DNA of 64,000 nucleotides from positions 806,001-870,000 of the forward strand of contig NZ_CP138953.1 of assembly GCF_047126315.1 (NCBI RefSeq). The letters run 5' to 3'. Position 1 is the stretch's first letter, and each line of letters starts with the position of its first letter. Shown piece by piece: positions 41,717 through 50,730 of the stretch. A program made the position numbers and the translations under genes. The notes below the pieces were generated by a model. It was given only the letters and a program-made list of their open reading frames with translations, was not told the DNA's origin and did not search any database. Source of the stretch: Shimia sp022448905. GTDB taxonomy: Bacteria; Pseudomonadota; Alphaproteobacteria; Rhodobacterales; Rhodobacteraceae.

Positions 41717-42165
41717 TGGTCGATCTCCTCTACTTGATCGAGATAGGCGCCATAGCCCTCGGCCTCCATATCGGCGCGGTGCACAAACCGCAACGAAGCG
41801 GAGTTGATGCAGTAGCGCAGCCCGCCACGATCCTGGGGACCATCGGGGAAGACGTGGCCAAGGTGGCTGTCGCCGTGTTTGGAGCGCACTTCGGTGCGGA
41901 TCATGCCGTGGGTGCTGTCGTGATGCTCGGTCACGTGGGCGGCCTCAATCGGCTTGGTGAAGCTGGGCCAGCCGCAGCCGCTTTCGTATTTGTCAGAGCT
42001 GGCAAAGAGCGGTTCGCCGGAGACCACATCGACATAAATGCCGGGTTCTTTGTTGTGCAAAAGTTTACCGGAGCCGGGGCGTTCGGTGCCGTTTTCCTGA
42101 GTGACCCAGAATTGTTCGTCGGTGAGGGTGGCGATCACGTCTGTGTCGCGGGTGTATTTGGTCAT
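41713..42165 (-). CDS. msrB: Peptide-methionine (R)-S-oxide reductase
   Basis: 150 residues. The catalytic Cys lies in GLRYCINSASLRF and the probable resolving Cys in KYESGCGWPSFTKPI; HGDSHLGHVFPDGP is the conserved central block. The two zinc-binding CxxC motifs of many MsrB proteins are absent. Reduces the R epimer of methionine sulfoxide. Coupled to msrA in one transcript. Confidence 0.96.
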   Translation of the reverse strand: MTKYTRDTDVIATLTDEQFWVTQENGTERPGSGKLLHNKEPGIYVDVVSGEPLFASSDKYESGCGWPSFTKPIEAAHVTEHHDSTHGMIRTEVRSKHGDSHLGHVFPDGPQDRGGLRYCINSASLRFVHRADMEAEGYGAYLDQVEEIDQ

Positions 42166-42253
42166 GCGCGTCTCCTTCCCTTGGCCGCTTGAGTTACGGG
42201 GCCAAGTGTCCTGTGTTCAGGCATATGGGAGGATACGGGGGTTTGAAAAGAGG

Positions 42254-42295
42254 GGATCACGCCGACGTGTCGCGGTGCAACATTTGGCGTGATCC
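42254..42295 (-). terminator. Terminator-like hairpin after the thioredoxin gene
   Basis: GGATCACGCC (42254-42263) pairs perfectly with GGCGTGATCC (42286-42295); on the minus strand it is followed by CCTCTTTTC. The 22-base loop is long for a terminator. Confidence 0.6.
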
Positions 42296-42302
42296 AGATG
42301 GG

Positions 42303-42710
42303 TTAGGCTGTGGCGGCGGTTAGGGCGGTGTCCAGGAGGTCTTTGATCTTGGATTTGTTGGTGCCGGCGACGATACGGCCAAGTTCTTGGTCGCCTTTGA
42401 GCACCACCAGTGTTGAGCGGCGTGGGATTTTCAGCTCGCGGGCCAGGTCGGAGTTGCTGTGCTGGTCCCAGTCCACGTTGATGAAGGTGATGGCGTCTTT
42501 GTAGGCGGGATTTTCGCGCAAGAGGGCGTCAATGGCGCGTTCCTGTGCGGCGCAAGTGGTGCACCACTCGGTTTTGAAATCCAGAAACACGGTGTCACCT
42601 GCAGCGAGGTGCTTTTTCACGAGGCCCGGGGTGTAGTCTGTGGCGGCGCGGGCGGCCATTGGCAGGACCAGCGTGGCGGGAGCAGAGGCAAGGAAAGTGC
42701 GACGGTGCAT
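42303..42710 (-). CDS. Tat-type exported thioredoxin-fold protein
   Basis: 135 residues from the ATG at 42710. The N-terminus MHRRTFLASAPATLVLPMAA has a twin-arginine pattern (RRTFL) and an ARAA cleavage site. The mature protein has the thioredoxin active site FKTEWCTTCAAQ and the cis-Pro region LKIPRRSTLVVLKG. It resembles the C-terminal thioredoxin domain of DsbD or SoxW-like proteins. Lies 14 bp downstream of a CcdA gene, so probably receives electrons from it to keep periplasmic thiols reduced. A longer in-frame ORF running through ccdA is an artefact. Confidence 0.88.
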   Translation of the reverse strand: MHRRTFLASAPATLVLPMAARAATDYTPGLVKKHLAAGDTVFLDFKTEWCTTCAAQERAIDALLRENPAYKDAITFINVDWDQHSNSDLARELKIPRRSTLVVLKGDQELGRIVAGTNKSKIKDLLDTALTAATA

Positions 42711-42724
42711 GTGGGGAACTCCTT

Positions 42725-43438
42725 TTAAAGGGCGACAGAGAGATCGAGCAGCCAGGGGGGCAGGACACCCAAGAGCCAGATTTCGATCATGTGGTGGACA
42801 TTGAAAAACAGCGCGAGGCCAGTGAGGAAGAACACGCCCCCAAGGATGGGGCGGGATTTGGCAGCAATGGCGCGCAAGGTGGCTTGGTGTTTGCCAAGGG
42901 CCGAGCGAGCGCCATAGCCAAGGCCAAAGATCAGTGTGGAGACGCCAGCAGCAAAGGCAATCATGATGACCGTGGCGTGGGTGAGGCTTTCGCCTTGGGA
43001 GGCCAATGCAATCGCGCCACCCAACGTGGGGCCGATACAGGGGGACCAGACGAGACCGAGCAGCAGGCCGCCGAGGAATTGGCCTTGCAGGCTGGTGTGG
43101 TCTACTGCGTTGAGCGTGCTGTCCGCGGAGGCGGCAACACCGGCTGTGGCGGTGGAGAAGGCGCTGGAGAATTGTGGCACCAGCAGCACCGCGCCGAAGC
43201 CCATCATCAGGACGGCGCCAGCCTTGGAAAGCGTTTCCGGCGTCAGGCCGATGGCGTGGCCAAAGACGGTCACAGCCATGCCAAACACCACAAAGCTGAG
43301 GCTCATGCCGAGGGCCAAAACGGCGGGGCCATGGCGGGAGGCCTGCAGGGCGCTGGTCAGCACGATGGGCAGAACCGGCACCACGCAGGGGTTGATCAGG
43401 GTCAGCAGACCCGCGCCATATGCAAAGAGGTATTCCAT
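42725..43438 (-). CDS. ccdA: CcdA/DsbD-type membrane thiol electron carrier
   Basis: 237 residues with six hydrophobic segments. The redox Cys pair is in LINPCVVPVLPIVLTSA (first helix) and WSPCIGPTLGGAIALAS (fourth helix), as in CcdA. It moves electrons from cytoplasmic thioredoxin to periplasmic partners; the next gene encodes an exported thioredoxin. Could serve cytochrome c maturation or a general periplasmic reducing pathway. Confidence 0.9.
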   Translation of the reverse strand: MEYLFAYGAGLLTLINPCVVPVLPIVLTSALQASRHGPAVLALGMSLSFVVFGMAVTVFGHAIGLTPETLSKAGAVLMMGFGAVLLVPQFSSAFSTATAGVAASADSTLNAVDHTSLQGQFLGGLLLGLVWSPCIGPTLGGAIALASQGESLTHATVIMIAFAAGVSTLIFGLGYGARSALGKHQATLRAIAAKSRPILGGVFFLTGLALFFNVHHMIEIWLLGVLPPWLLDLSVAL

Positions 43439-43495
43439 GCCTCTCTTGTGCCAAGCGCAGTCGAGAGTGTCATGTCAAAGAGTGGTGCCGCGGGA

Positions 43496-44371
43496 TCACT
43501 TGGCCGTGTGCGATTGTTTCGAAAGCTGCACGGCGAGGATGCCGGCGCAGATCACCGCGACGCCGACGATGTCCCAGAAACCCAGCTTTTCGCCAAGGAT
43601 CATGGCGGCGATGGCAACGCCGAAGAAAGGGTTGAGGAAGTGGAAGGTGGCGGCTTTGACCGCGCCGATGCGGGCAACCAACGCGAACCAGATCCAGGTG
43701 GCGAAGAGGCCCGGCGCGAGGATGGTGTAGATGAAGGCGATCAGCATCTTGGGGTTCCAGTTGACCGTCCATGTTTCAAACACAAGTGAAGCAAAGAAGA
43801 GCGTGATTGCGCCGACATACATTTGCAGGCCAACGATCATGATCACGTTGCCGCCGGAGGACGCGTTGCGCACGGCGAGGGTGGCAATGGCCAAAGCCAG
43901 TGCGCCGATGACACAGAGCAGGACGCCGAAGAGGTCGACGCCGTTGCTTAAGCGGCCCGCCATGATCAACAGCACCCCACCAAACCCGACGATGAGGCCG
44001 ATGGTGCCCATGGGGCTGAGTTTCTCGCCTTTGACAGCCCAGCCGAGCAGAGCGACGATCAGGGGCATAGTGGAGGCGATAATGGACGCGAGCGAAGCCT
44101 CGATGGTGGTCATCGCGTTGAAGTTCAGGCCCAAATAGAGCGCGTTTTGGCAGAGGCCAAAGATGATGGTGGCGCGCCATTGCGCTGGTGTGAGGTGCCA
44201 GGATTGGCCCAAGGCACGGGCGATGATCACGCCGATGGTGCCCGCGATGGCAAAGCGCAGGGAGGAAATCATCAGAGGCGAAGCGTCGGCCACAATGATG
44301 CGGGCGGAGGTGAAGGCAGAGGACCAGATCAGGGCAAAGAGCAGCCCCATGCCAATTGCGCGGATGTCCAT
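43496..44371 (-). CDS. DMT superfamily transporter (EamA)
   Basis: 291 residues from the ATG at 44371 (MDIRAIGMGLLFALIWSSAF), ten hydrophobic segments and two EamA repeats. Landmarks: SSLRFAIAGTIGVIIARALG, EASLASIIASTMPLIVALLG and the second-repeat FHFLNPFFGVAIAAMILGE. Probably a metabolite or drug exporter; substrate unknown. An upstream start at 44446 is less likely because the EamA fold begins at the chosen Met. Confidence 0.92.
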   Translation of the reverse strand: MDIRAIGMGLLFALIWSSAFTSARIIVADASPLMISSLRFAIAGTIGVIIARALGQSWHLTPAQWRATIIFGLCQNALYLGLNFNAMTTIEASLASIIASTMPLIVALLGWAVKGEKLSPMGTIGLIVGFGGVLLIMAGRLSNGVDLFGVLLCVIGALALAIATLAVRNASSGGNVIMIVGLQMYVGAITLFFASLVFETWTVNWNPKMLIAFIYTILAPGLFATWIWFALVARIGAVKAATFHFLNPFFGVAIAAMILGEKLGFWDIVGVAVICAGILAVQLSKQSHTAK

Positions 44372-44462
44372 GGTGCCTGCCTCAAGCCGTTGCTTTGTGA
44401 AGATGTTCGCTGGCGCGATGTAAACGCAACTTGAGTCTGGCTGCAACCGGCCTCAGCGCATG

Positions 44463-45527
44463 TCAGGTCTTCGCGCGACGCAAAAGGCCGCGTAGGCCCC
44501 GGCGGCGGCGTTGCCGCTTTTCCGGATCGAGCGGGAAGAAAGCGTCCACCACGATGTAGGCGATCAGCACAAAGATCAGTGCGTTGCCGATCTGTACAAG
44601 GCGGTCGATCATTTTCACGTCGGCATCTTTGCCAAAGGGGGCGATGGAGCCGCCAAACAAGATCACTGTGGTGGTTAGGGCGGTGCCGCCCATGGAAGCA
44701 TCTGGGCGGTCCGAGATGAACCAGTAGGACAGCAGGAAAGCAGCCACGGCGAAGGCAAGCAATGCGGTCAGCATCAGGGGTGCAATGACAGTGAGTTCGT
44801 AGCAGGCGATCGCGACCAGTCCGCCGATGAAGTTGGCCTTCATCATGTTTTTCGCAACGATTGGACCAGCAGCGGTGGCGGCGGAGAGTTGTTGCGACAG
44901 GATGGCGACAAATAAGAGCGTCACCAGCGCGCCACTGCCCACAAGGTAAAAGTAGATCGCAAAGGGGATGGTGACCAGCGACATGCGCAGCACCAGCCGG
45001 TTTGGGTCATAATGCGGCGCGTCGGGTTTGGCTGCGGCGGCGACGCCTTGGGGCGTGGGCGGGAAGAAGTGGAACATCGCCACGGTCCAGAGCCACGCCA
45101 GCACAAGGTTGATTGGGATCCAGATCACCAGAACCAGCGCGAGGTCCTGAGACGTGAGTACCAGAGTTGGCAACATCAGCGCGGCCATGAGGGCCAGCAC
45201 AACGCTGAGCATCCCGGCACCTTTGGTGGACCAGTAAAAGCAGGTTGCCACGGCGAGCGCGAGGGCCATGAGGAAGGCCACAGGATAGGGCGCAAGCGCG
45301 GTGGAGAAGACCCAAGACGCGACCAGAAACACCACCGCCTGCCGGAACAACGTGCGGATGGCGATGGGCGGCATCGGGCCGGGCGCCTGCAAGAACAGCA
45401 CGGCGAAGACGGTGAAAATGGTTGCCAGGGGCCAGCCGATCAGGATGGCGAGCGCAAAGCTGCCGGACACGCCGGTTGCCAAGCGCAGGCCACGCCGTTC
45501 GAGGGCTGGGTCGACCTCAATAGGCAT
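44463..45527 (-). CDS. DUF2955/FUSC-like inner-membrane protein
   Basis: 354 residues from the ATG at 45527, which overlaps the end of the hlyD-like gene by 11 bp. Multiple hydrophobic segments in two halves: SFALAILIGWPLATIFTVFA, VVLALMAALMLPTLVLT, and LVGSGALVTLLFVAILSQQL in the second. This is the aromatic-acid exporter/DUF2955 type of topology. With the adjacent membrane-fusion protein it probably forms an AaeAB-like efflux pump. Basic tail (KRQRRRRGLRGLLRR). Confidence 0.85.
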   Translation of the reverse strand: MPIEVDPALERRGLRLATGVSGSFALAILIGWPLATIFTVFAVLFLQAPGPMPPIAIRTLFRQAVVFLVASWVFSTALAPYPVAFLMALALAVATCFYWSTKGAGMLSVVLALMAALMLPTLVLTSQDLALVLVIWIPINLVLAWLWTVAMFHFFPPTPQGVAAAAKPDAPHYDPNRLVLRMSLVTIPFAIYFYLVGSGALVTLLFVAILSQQLSAATAAGPIVAKNMMKANFIGGLVAIACYELTVIAPLMLTALLAFAVAAFLLSYWFISDRPDASMGGTALTTTVILFGGSIAPFGKDADVKMIDRLVQIGNALIFVLIAYIVVDAFFPLDPEKRQRRRRGLRGLLRRAKT

Positions 45528-46581
45528 ACGACAGCCAGGACACCAGTTTGATGTAGACGCCGCCAATGAAATTCAAAAAGGCATTGTCGTTGGTGTAGAC
45601 AATCACATCCGCCTGTCCATTCACGTTAAACCGCACGTCGTCGGTTTCGTCGCCTTCGGTGTAGCCTGGCAGAATGATGCGCAGGGCAAAGCGTTGCGGG
45701 GCGCGGAGCCAGCCGTTGGCGCGGGGGATGTCCGTGGGTTCACCCGGCTTGCTCTTGGTGCCATCGGAGCTGGCGGCGCTGAGGCTGACCACCTCCCCTT
45801 TGAAGATTTTGCCGGGATGCATGTCGAGCACCACATCCACCGGGTCGCCCTTCTTGATGTTGCCGAGATTGTTTTCGGTCATATAAGCCTCGACCCAGAC
45901 GTTGCTGGCGTCGATGAAGGTCATCAGGCTTTGGCCGGATTTGGCGTAGTTGCCCTCGGCGATGTCCAGATCGGAGAGCACACCCCGGGCGGGGGCCTCG
46001 AGTTCGGTCCAGCTGAGTTTCAGCTCGGCATCTGCGAGTTTGGCCAAGGCGGCCTGAATGCGCGGGTTGTCTTGCCCGGTGCTGCCGAGCGCTTTCTGTT
46101 CGCTTTCCAGATCGGCCTGTGCCTGTTCCAGCTCAGATTCCGCGTCCGCCAGACGGCGGCGGGCTTCGTCGGCTTTGGCCACAGCAATGAGGCCTTTTTC
46201 CTCCAGTTCAAACACACGGGCGGATTGCAGGCGTTCGGTTTCCAGGTCGGTCTGTGCACGGGTCACGCGGGTTTGGGCGCTGCTGACGTCGGCGCTGTCG
46301 GCGCCCACGTCTTGTGTGGCGCGTTCCAGTTCCGCTTCGGCGCTTTGTTTCTGGATTTCAAACTGGCGCGGGTCGATGCGGGCGATTACGGTGCCCGCTT
46401 CGACAATCTCGCCGTTTTCGGCATTGATCTCGATGACCGTGCCAGACACCTGCGGGGTGACCGGGGTGATGATCGCTTTCACACGTGCGTTGGAGGTGAA
46501 GGGCGTGATGCGGTCTGCGGCGAGGTACCAGGCCACAACAATGAACAGCAGGCCTAGGATGCTCCAGAAGGTGCGTTTCAT
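45517..46581 (-). CDS. HlyD/EmrA family membrane fusion protein
   Basis: 354 residues: an N-terminal anchor (FWSILGLLFIVVAWYLA), the lipoyl half-motif VKAIITPVTPQVSGTVIEIN, a long coiled-coil hairpin of about 120 residues (QSAEAELERATQDVGAD to ESEQKALG), the second lipoyl half ARGVLSDLDIAEGNYAKSGQ and the beta-barrel. Periplasmic adaptor for the DUF2955 partner. The start overlaps the end of the broken AI-2E-family gene by 4 bp. Confidence 0.93.
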   Translation of the reverse strand: MKRTFWSILGLLFIVVAWYLAADRITPFTSNARVKAIITPVTPQVSGTVIEINAENGEIVEAGTVIARIDPRQFEIQKQSAEAELERATQDVGADSADVSSAQTRVTRAQTDLETERLQSARVFELEEKGLIAVAKADEARRRLADAESELEQAQADLESEQKALGSTGQDNPRIQAALAKLADAELKLSWTELEAPARGVLSDLDIAEGNYAKSGQSLMTFIDASNVWVEAYMTENNLGNIKKGDPVDVVLDMHPGKIFKGEVVSLSAASSDGTKSKPGEPTDIPRANGWLRAPQRFALRIILPGYTEGDETDDVRFNVNGQADVIVYTNDNAFLNFIGGVYIKLVSWLSYAY

Positions 46582-47663
46582 TTCCGAGCTTCCTCCAGCG
46601 CTTCGGCGTCAGCCTCGATCTCTTCAGCCACGTCGGCCTCCATCCAAGCAACCACAAGTTCATAGAAGACCGACAGGATCACGGGGCCAACAAAGATGCC
46701 GATCAGGCCGCCGGAGAGCACGCCGCCGATGACGCCTACGAGGATCACCAGAATCGGGGTGTTGAGACCTTTGGCGATGAAGATCGGGCGCAGGAAGTTG
46801 TCCATCAACATGAGCGGAATCATGATGGCGGTGAACAAGAGCGCGGCGCCGGTGCCCATGGAGCCCCAAGCCCAGATCACCAGCGGGATCACAACGATGG
46901 TGGGGCCAACCTGGATAATGCCGAGGATCAGCACGACAACTGCTAGGGGACCAGCGGCATCGATGCCAAAGAGCATCATGACAATGCCCATGAGGCCAGC
47001 CTGCAGCGCGGCCACCCCGAGTACGCCGCGAGACACGTTGCGCACGGTGGCGGCGGCCATTTCGACAAACTCACCGCCTTTGGGGGCAAAGACACGGTTG
47101 CCAAATTTCTGCACCATCTCGCCGAGTTTTGGCCCGGGGGAGAGCATCATGCCCATGACAATCACCGACAGCGCCATGGCCAGCAACTGGAAGCTCAGAC
47201 CCGCTACCGCGCCGCCGATGGTGGTAGCAAAGCCCAGCACCACATCGCCGTAACGATCCAAAGCGACGGCGAGGTTGTTGTTGAACAGGTTTCAGATTTC
47301 GGTGGCTTTGGGGCCGACCAGGGCGATCTCGCTTAGTCCTTCGGGGGCGGGAGGTAGGTCAAGCTTGCCGGTTTTCAGTTTGTCGCTGAGTTCGTTGAAG
47401 TGGGCGAAAAAGCTGTTCACTGAGGCCCAGAGTGGACCAATGGTGAGTGCCAGACCCAGCAGGGTGATCAGGGTGGAGGCGAGGCCGCGACGGCCGCCAA
47501 GTTTGCTCGAGAGCCAGTCAAACAGGGGGTAGACCGCGACCGCCAGAATGATGGCCCAGACCACAATGCCAGAAAGTGGCAGGATAATGGTGAAGGCAGC
47601 GAAGGCAAACACACCGAGGAACAGAAGGCGAATGCCCAGATCAATCAAACGTCTTTCATCCAT
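46578..47663 (-). pseudogene. AI-2E/PerM family transporter interrupted by an in-frame TGA
   Basis: The frame from ATG 47663 to 46578 codes for a 361-residue PerM/AI-2E-family protein. The N-terminal part is MDERRLIDLGIRLLFLGVFA; the C-terminal part has GVIGGVLSGGLIGIFVGPVI. It contains a single TGA at 47292-47294, after GPKATEI and before NLFNNNLAV. Both halves are in the same frame and otherwise intact, so this is one substitution, most simply TGG (Trp) to TGA, or a sequencing error. The split product would lack most membrane helices. Family members export small molecules or ions. First gene of the operon with the efflux genes downstream. Confidence 0.88.
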
Positions 47664-47777
47664 ATCGAGTACTTCCCAAATTGTTCAAATTCCGCGTAGG
47701 CTGGCCTGAAATTGTGGCTTATGCGGTTGTTATGGCGGCATCTTTGTACGGGCAGAGGTGATTTGAGGAATAAAAAA

Positions 47778-48434
47778 GTGAATGGCAACAGTGAAATTTT
47801 AGCGCCCGAAGGGTTTTTCCAGAAACATCGCTGGGCGATTTTGTTGGGCTTGCTGGTGTTGCTGATGCTGCTGGATGGGTTGGATGACCGCTACGGCTGG
47901 GCCAGCACGGCCGGGTTGTGGGGGCTGAGCTTCTTGTTTCTTGGGGTTGTTGGAGCCACCGAGCGCAACACGTTTTTGCGCATCACCATGGCCGTGCCGG
48001 TGATGGCCTGGTTTGTGCTGCTGATCATGGCGGAGTTTTTCGGCATGACCGTAAATGGCGGGTTGTATGCCCTGGCGGCACTCATGCTGTTTGGCTCAAT
48101 GATCATCAGCTTTCGCCAGCTGTTTGCTCCGGTGCATTCGGAATATGAGCGGCTGTCGAGCGGGGTGTTTGGCTACCTGTTGATCGCGATGCTTTGGGGG
48201 CTGGCCTATTGGCGCATTGAGGCGGCCTATCCTGGGTCATTCAATATGCCCGAAGATATCGCGGGGCAGAAAGCCGGGTTTGTGTATTTCTCGATGATTA
48301 CCATGACCACGGTGGGCTATGGCGAGATCACCCCTGCGGCGAGCCTGACGCGGATATTGACTGGCATGCAGGCCATTGTCGGTACGATGTTTGTGGCGAT
48401 CTTCATAGGCCGCATTGTGGGGCGATTGAAATGA
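47778..48434 (+). CDS. Two-TM potassium/ion channel family protein
   Basis: 218 residues from a GTG at 47778 with GAGG upstream; an ATG at 47712 in the same frame gives 240 residues. Hydrophobic helices (AILLGLLVLLMLLDGLDDRY, GLWGLSFLFLGVVGA and two more) precede the pore with selectivity filter TMTTVGYGEITPAASLTRIL and a last helix GTMFVAIFIGRIVG. No cytoplasmic RCK domain. The TVGYGE filter supports K+ selectivity. Confidence 0.88.
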   Translation: MNGNSEILAPEGFFQKHRWAILLGLLVLLMLLDGLDDRYGWASTAGLWGLSFLFLGVVGATERNTFLRITMAVPVMAWFVLLIMAEFFGMTVNGGLYALAALMLFGSMIISFRQLFAPVHSEYERLSSGVFGYLLIAMLWGLAYWRIEAAYPGSFNMPEDIAGQKAGFVYFSMITMTTVGYGEITPAASLTRILTGMQAIVGTMFVAIFIGRIVGRLK

Positions 48435-48814
48435 CGGACGTCACAGGGCAGATCACTTGGGTTTACACGGAAAAGCTGGCGACGGCGGCGAGCTTTTATC
48501 GCGATGTGTTGCGCTTGCCACTGGTGCGTGATGCGGGCACTGCGCTGATTTTTGAGACGGCGCCCGGAGCGCGGTTGGGGCTGTGTGAGGCCTTTGACGG
48601 GCGGGTTGTGGAACCGAAAGGCAGCATGATCACGCTCTTGGTCGCGGATCGCGCGGCGGTGGATGACTGGTATGCGCGGGTGACGGCGGCTGGGGCAACT
48701 GTGCGTGGCGCGCTGGAGGTTTTGGAGCGGTTCGGGATCTACAGTTTCTTTTGCGAAGACCCGAATGGCTACCAGATTGAGGTGCAGTGCTTTTTGGATG
48801 AGGCACCGCAGTAA
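48431..48814 (+). CDS. VOC (glyoxalase/bleomycin resistance-like) family protein
   Basis: 127 residues forming the paired beta-alpha-beta units: ITWVYTEKLATAASFYRDVL at the start and ERFGIYSFFCEDPNGYQIEV at the end, with the C-terminal metal-ligand Glu position. The start overlaps the channel stop (ATGA). Substrate unknown; could be a lyase, dioxygenase or binding protein. Confidence 0.88.
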   Translation: MTDVTGQITWVYTEKLATAASFYRDVLRLPLVRDAGTALIFETAPGARLGLCEAFDGRVVEPKGSMITLLVADRAAVDDWYARVTAAGATVRGALEVLERFGIYSFFCEDPNGYQIEVQCFLDEAPQ

Positions 48815-48947
48815 GCATGCGCGGCCAAAAGCGCTTCCCTTGTTAAGCGAGTGTGGCTTTGGCGAGGCGTCGCGCCGCATTCGCGCGCTGCTGACTTCCC
48901 CCTTGGCGGCAAAGGCGCTACAGGTGCGGTGAAACGGGAGTTGCCGC

Positions 48948-50054
48948 ATGTCGATGAATAGCTTTGGACATCTTTTTCGCGTCACCACTTGGGGTGAGAG
49001 CCACGGGCCAGCGCTGGGCGCGACGGTGGATGGGTGCCCTCCGGGGGTGTCGGTGGATGAGGCGATGCTGCAGCATTGGCTGGACAAGCGACGCCCCGGT
49101 CAGAACAAGAACACCACACAGCGCAATGAGCCGGATGCGGTGAAGATCCTGTCCGGCGTGTTTGAGGGTAAAACCACCGGCACGTCGATCCAGTTGATGA
49201 TCGAAAACACCGATCAACGCAGTCGCGATTATGGTGAGATCAGCCAGACCTTCCGTCCGGGACATGCGGATATCACCTATCACATGAAATATGGCAACCG
49301 CGACTATCGTGGCGGCGGGCGCAGCTCGGCGCGTGAGACAGCTGCGCGGGTTGCGGCGGGTGGCATTGCGCGCGAGGCAATCAAAGCGATTGCGCCCAAT
49401 CTTGAGATCAAAGGCTATATGACCAAGATGGGCGCGATGGAGATTGATCGCGAGAACTTTCATTGGGACGCGATTGATCGCAATGATTTCTGGATTCCGC
49501 AGGCCGCCGACGTGGCGCAGGAGTGGGAAGACTATCTTCAGGCGCTGCGCAAAGAGCATGACAGTGTGGGCGGCGTAATCGAGGTTGTGGCGCGCAATGT
49601 GCCTGCCGGGATTGGCGCGCCGATCTATGGCAAGCTTGATACCGATCTGGCGGCGGCGATGATGTCGATCAACGCCGTGAAAGGCGTGGAGATTGGCGAA
49701 GGCATGGCGGCGGCGGGGCTCAAGGGTTCCGAGAACGCGGATGAGATTTTCATGGGCAATGACGGCCAGCCGGTGTTCTCCTCCAACCATGCGGGCGGCA
49801 TTTTGGGCGGTATTTCGACGGGTCAGGATGTGGTGGTGCGTTTTGCAGTGAAACCAACCAGCTCGATCCTCACGCCACGCCAGTCGATCCGGATTGATGG
49901 CAGCCCAACAGAGGTGATCACCAAAGGTCGGCATGACCCCTGTGTGGGCATTCGCGCGGTGCCGGTGGGCGAGGCGATGATGGCCTGTGTGATCCTGGAC
50001 CATTTGCTGCTGCATCGCGGTCAGGTGGGGGAGAATCAGGGCAAGATTGGCTGA
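48948..50054 (+). CDS. aroC: Chorismate synthase
   Basis: 368 residues starting SMNSFGHLFRVTTWGESHGP, with the signatures DGCPPGVSVDE, RPGHADITYHMKYGNRDYRGGGRSSARET (FMN and substrate site) and RHDPCVGIRAVPVGEAM near the end. FMN-dependent lyase converting 5-enolpyruvylshikimate 3-phosphate to chorismate for aromatic amino acids and folate. Stop overlaps the next start (TGATG). Confidence 0.98.
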   Translation: MSMNSFGHLFRVTTWGESHGPALGATVDGCPPGVSVDEAMLQHWLDKRRPGQNKNTTQRNEPDAVKILSGVFEGKTTGTSIQLMIENTDQRSRDYGEISQTFRPGHADITYHMKYGNRDYRGGGRSSARETAARVAAGGIAREAIKAIAPNLEIKGYMTKMGAMEIDRENFHWDAIDRNDFWIPQAADVAQEWEDYLQALRKEHDSVGGVIEVVARNVPAGIGAPIYGKLDTDLAAAMMSINAVKGVEIGEGMAAAGLKGSENADEIFMGNDGQPVFSSNHAGGILGGISTGQDVVVRFAVKPTSSILTPRQSIRIDGSPTEVITKGRHDPCVGIRAVPVGEAMMACVILDHLLLHRGQVGENQGKIG

Positions 50055-50725
50055 TGCTGGACAGCGTTGATCTGAGCGACCTGAGAGAGGCTCTGCGCGC
50101 GGAAGCGGCAGAGCGCATGGCGCAGGACAGCGCGCATGATTTGGCGCATCTGGATCGGGTTTGGACGACAGCGCAGGCATTATCCGAGGCGGAAGGCGGG
50201 GCCGATTTGCGTGTGCTGCTGGGGGCGAGCTATCTGCATGATCTTGTGAACTTGCCCAAAGATTCACCCCATCGGGCGCGGGCCAGTACCATGGCAGCAA
50301 GCGCAGCGGCGCCAATTTTGCGCAGCCATGGCTTTAGCAATCACGAGGTGGCAGCGGCGCAGCATGCGATTGCAACCCATAGTTTCTCTGCTGGCTTGAA
50401 GCCAAAGTCGTTGGAGGCACGGATTCTGCGGGATGCGGACCGGTTGGACGCGCTGGGCGCGATTGGCATTGCACGCACCTTTGCGGTCGGCGGGGCTTTG
50501 GGCCGGGCGTTGTATGACGAGAATGACCCCTTTGCCGAGCACCGCGCGCTTGATGACAGCGCTTGGGCGCTGGATCATTGGCCAGTGAAGCTGTTCCGGT
50601 TGCCGGAGGACTTGCAGACCGTGGCAGGCAAGCTGACGGCTGAGGAGCGGGTGGCCGAAATGCGGGCCTTTGCACAGGTTTTGGCAAGCGAGTTGGGGCG
50701 CACATTGCCGGAAAGCTGGGCGTAG
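50054..50725 (+). CDS. HD domain-containing phosphohydrolase
   Basis: 223 residues. The metal-binding HD motif pattern: SAHDLAHLDRVWTTAQ, then GASYLHDLVNLPKDSPHRAR and the later Asp in ILRDADRLDALGAIGIAR. Resembles the YedJ/uncharacterised HD hydrolase group. Substrate unknown; starts on the last base of aroC. Confidence 0.9.
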   Translation: MLDSVDLSDLREALRAEAAERMAQDSAHDLAHLDRVWTTAQALSEAEGGADLRVLLGASYLHDLVNLPKDSPHRARASTMAASAAAPILRSHGFSNHEVAAAQHAIATHSFSAGLKPKSLEARILRDADRLDALGAIGIARTFAVGGALGRALYDENDPFAEHRALDDSAWALDHWPVKLFRLPEDLQTVAGKLTAEERVAEMRAFAQVLASELGRTLPESWA

Positions 50726-50730
50726 CTGGC

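Noticed and set aside
42303..43454. A 383-residue minus-strand ORF joining unrelated sequence to a thioredoxin
   Set aside because: Its first 248 codons lie over ccdA in another frame; the true start is the ATG at 42710, with a signal peptide.
46578..47663. TGA in the AI-2E gene read as selenocysteine
   Set aside because: No SECIS-like hairpin directly after it, no selenoprotein known in this family, and the expected residue is not Cys.
48918..50315. A 465-residue antisense ORF over aroC
   Set aside because: It is rich in His and Arg and fully antisense to chorismate synthase.
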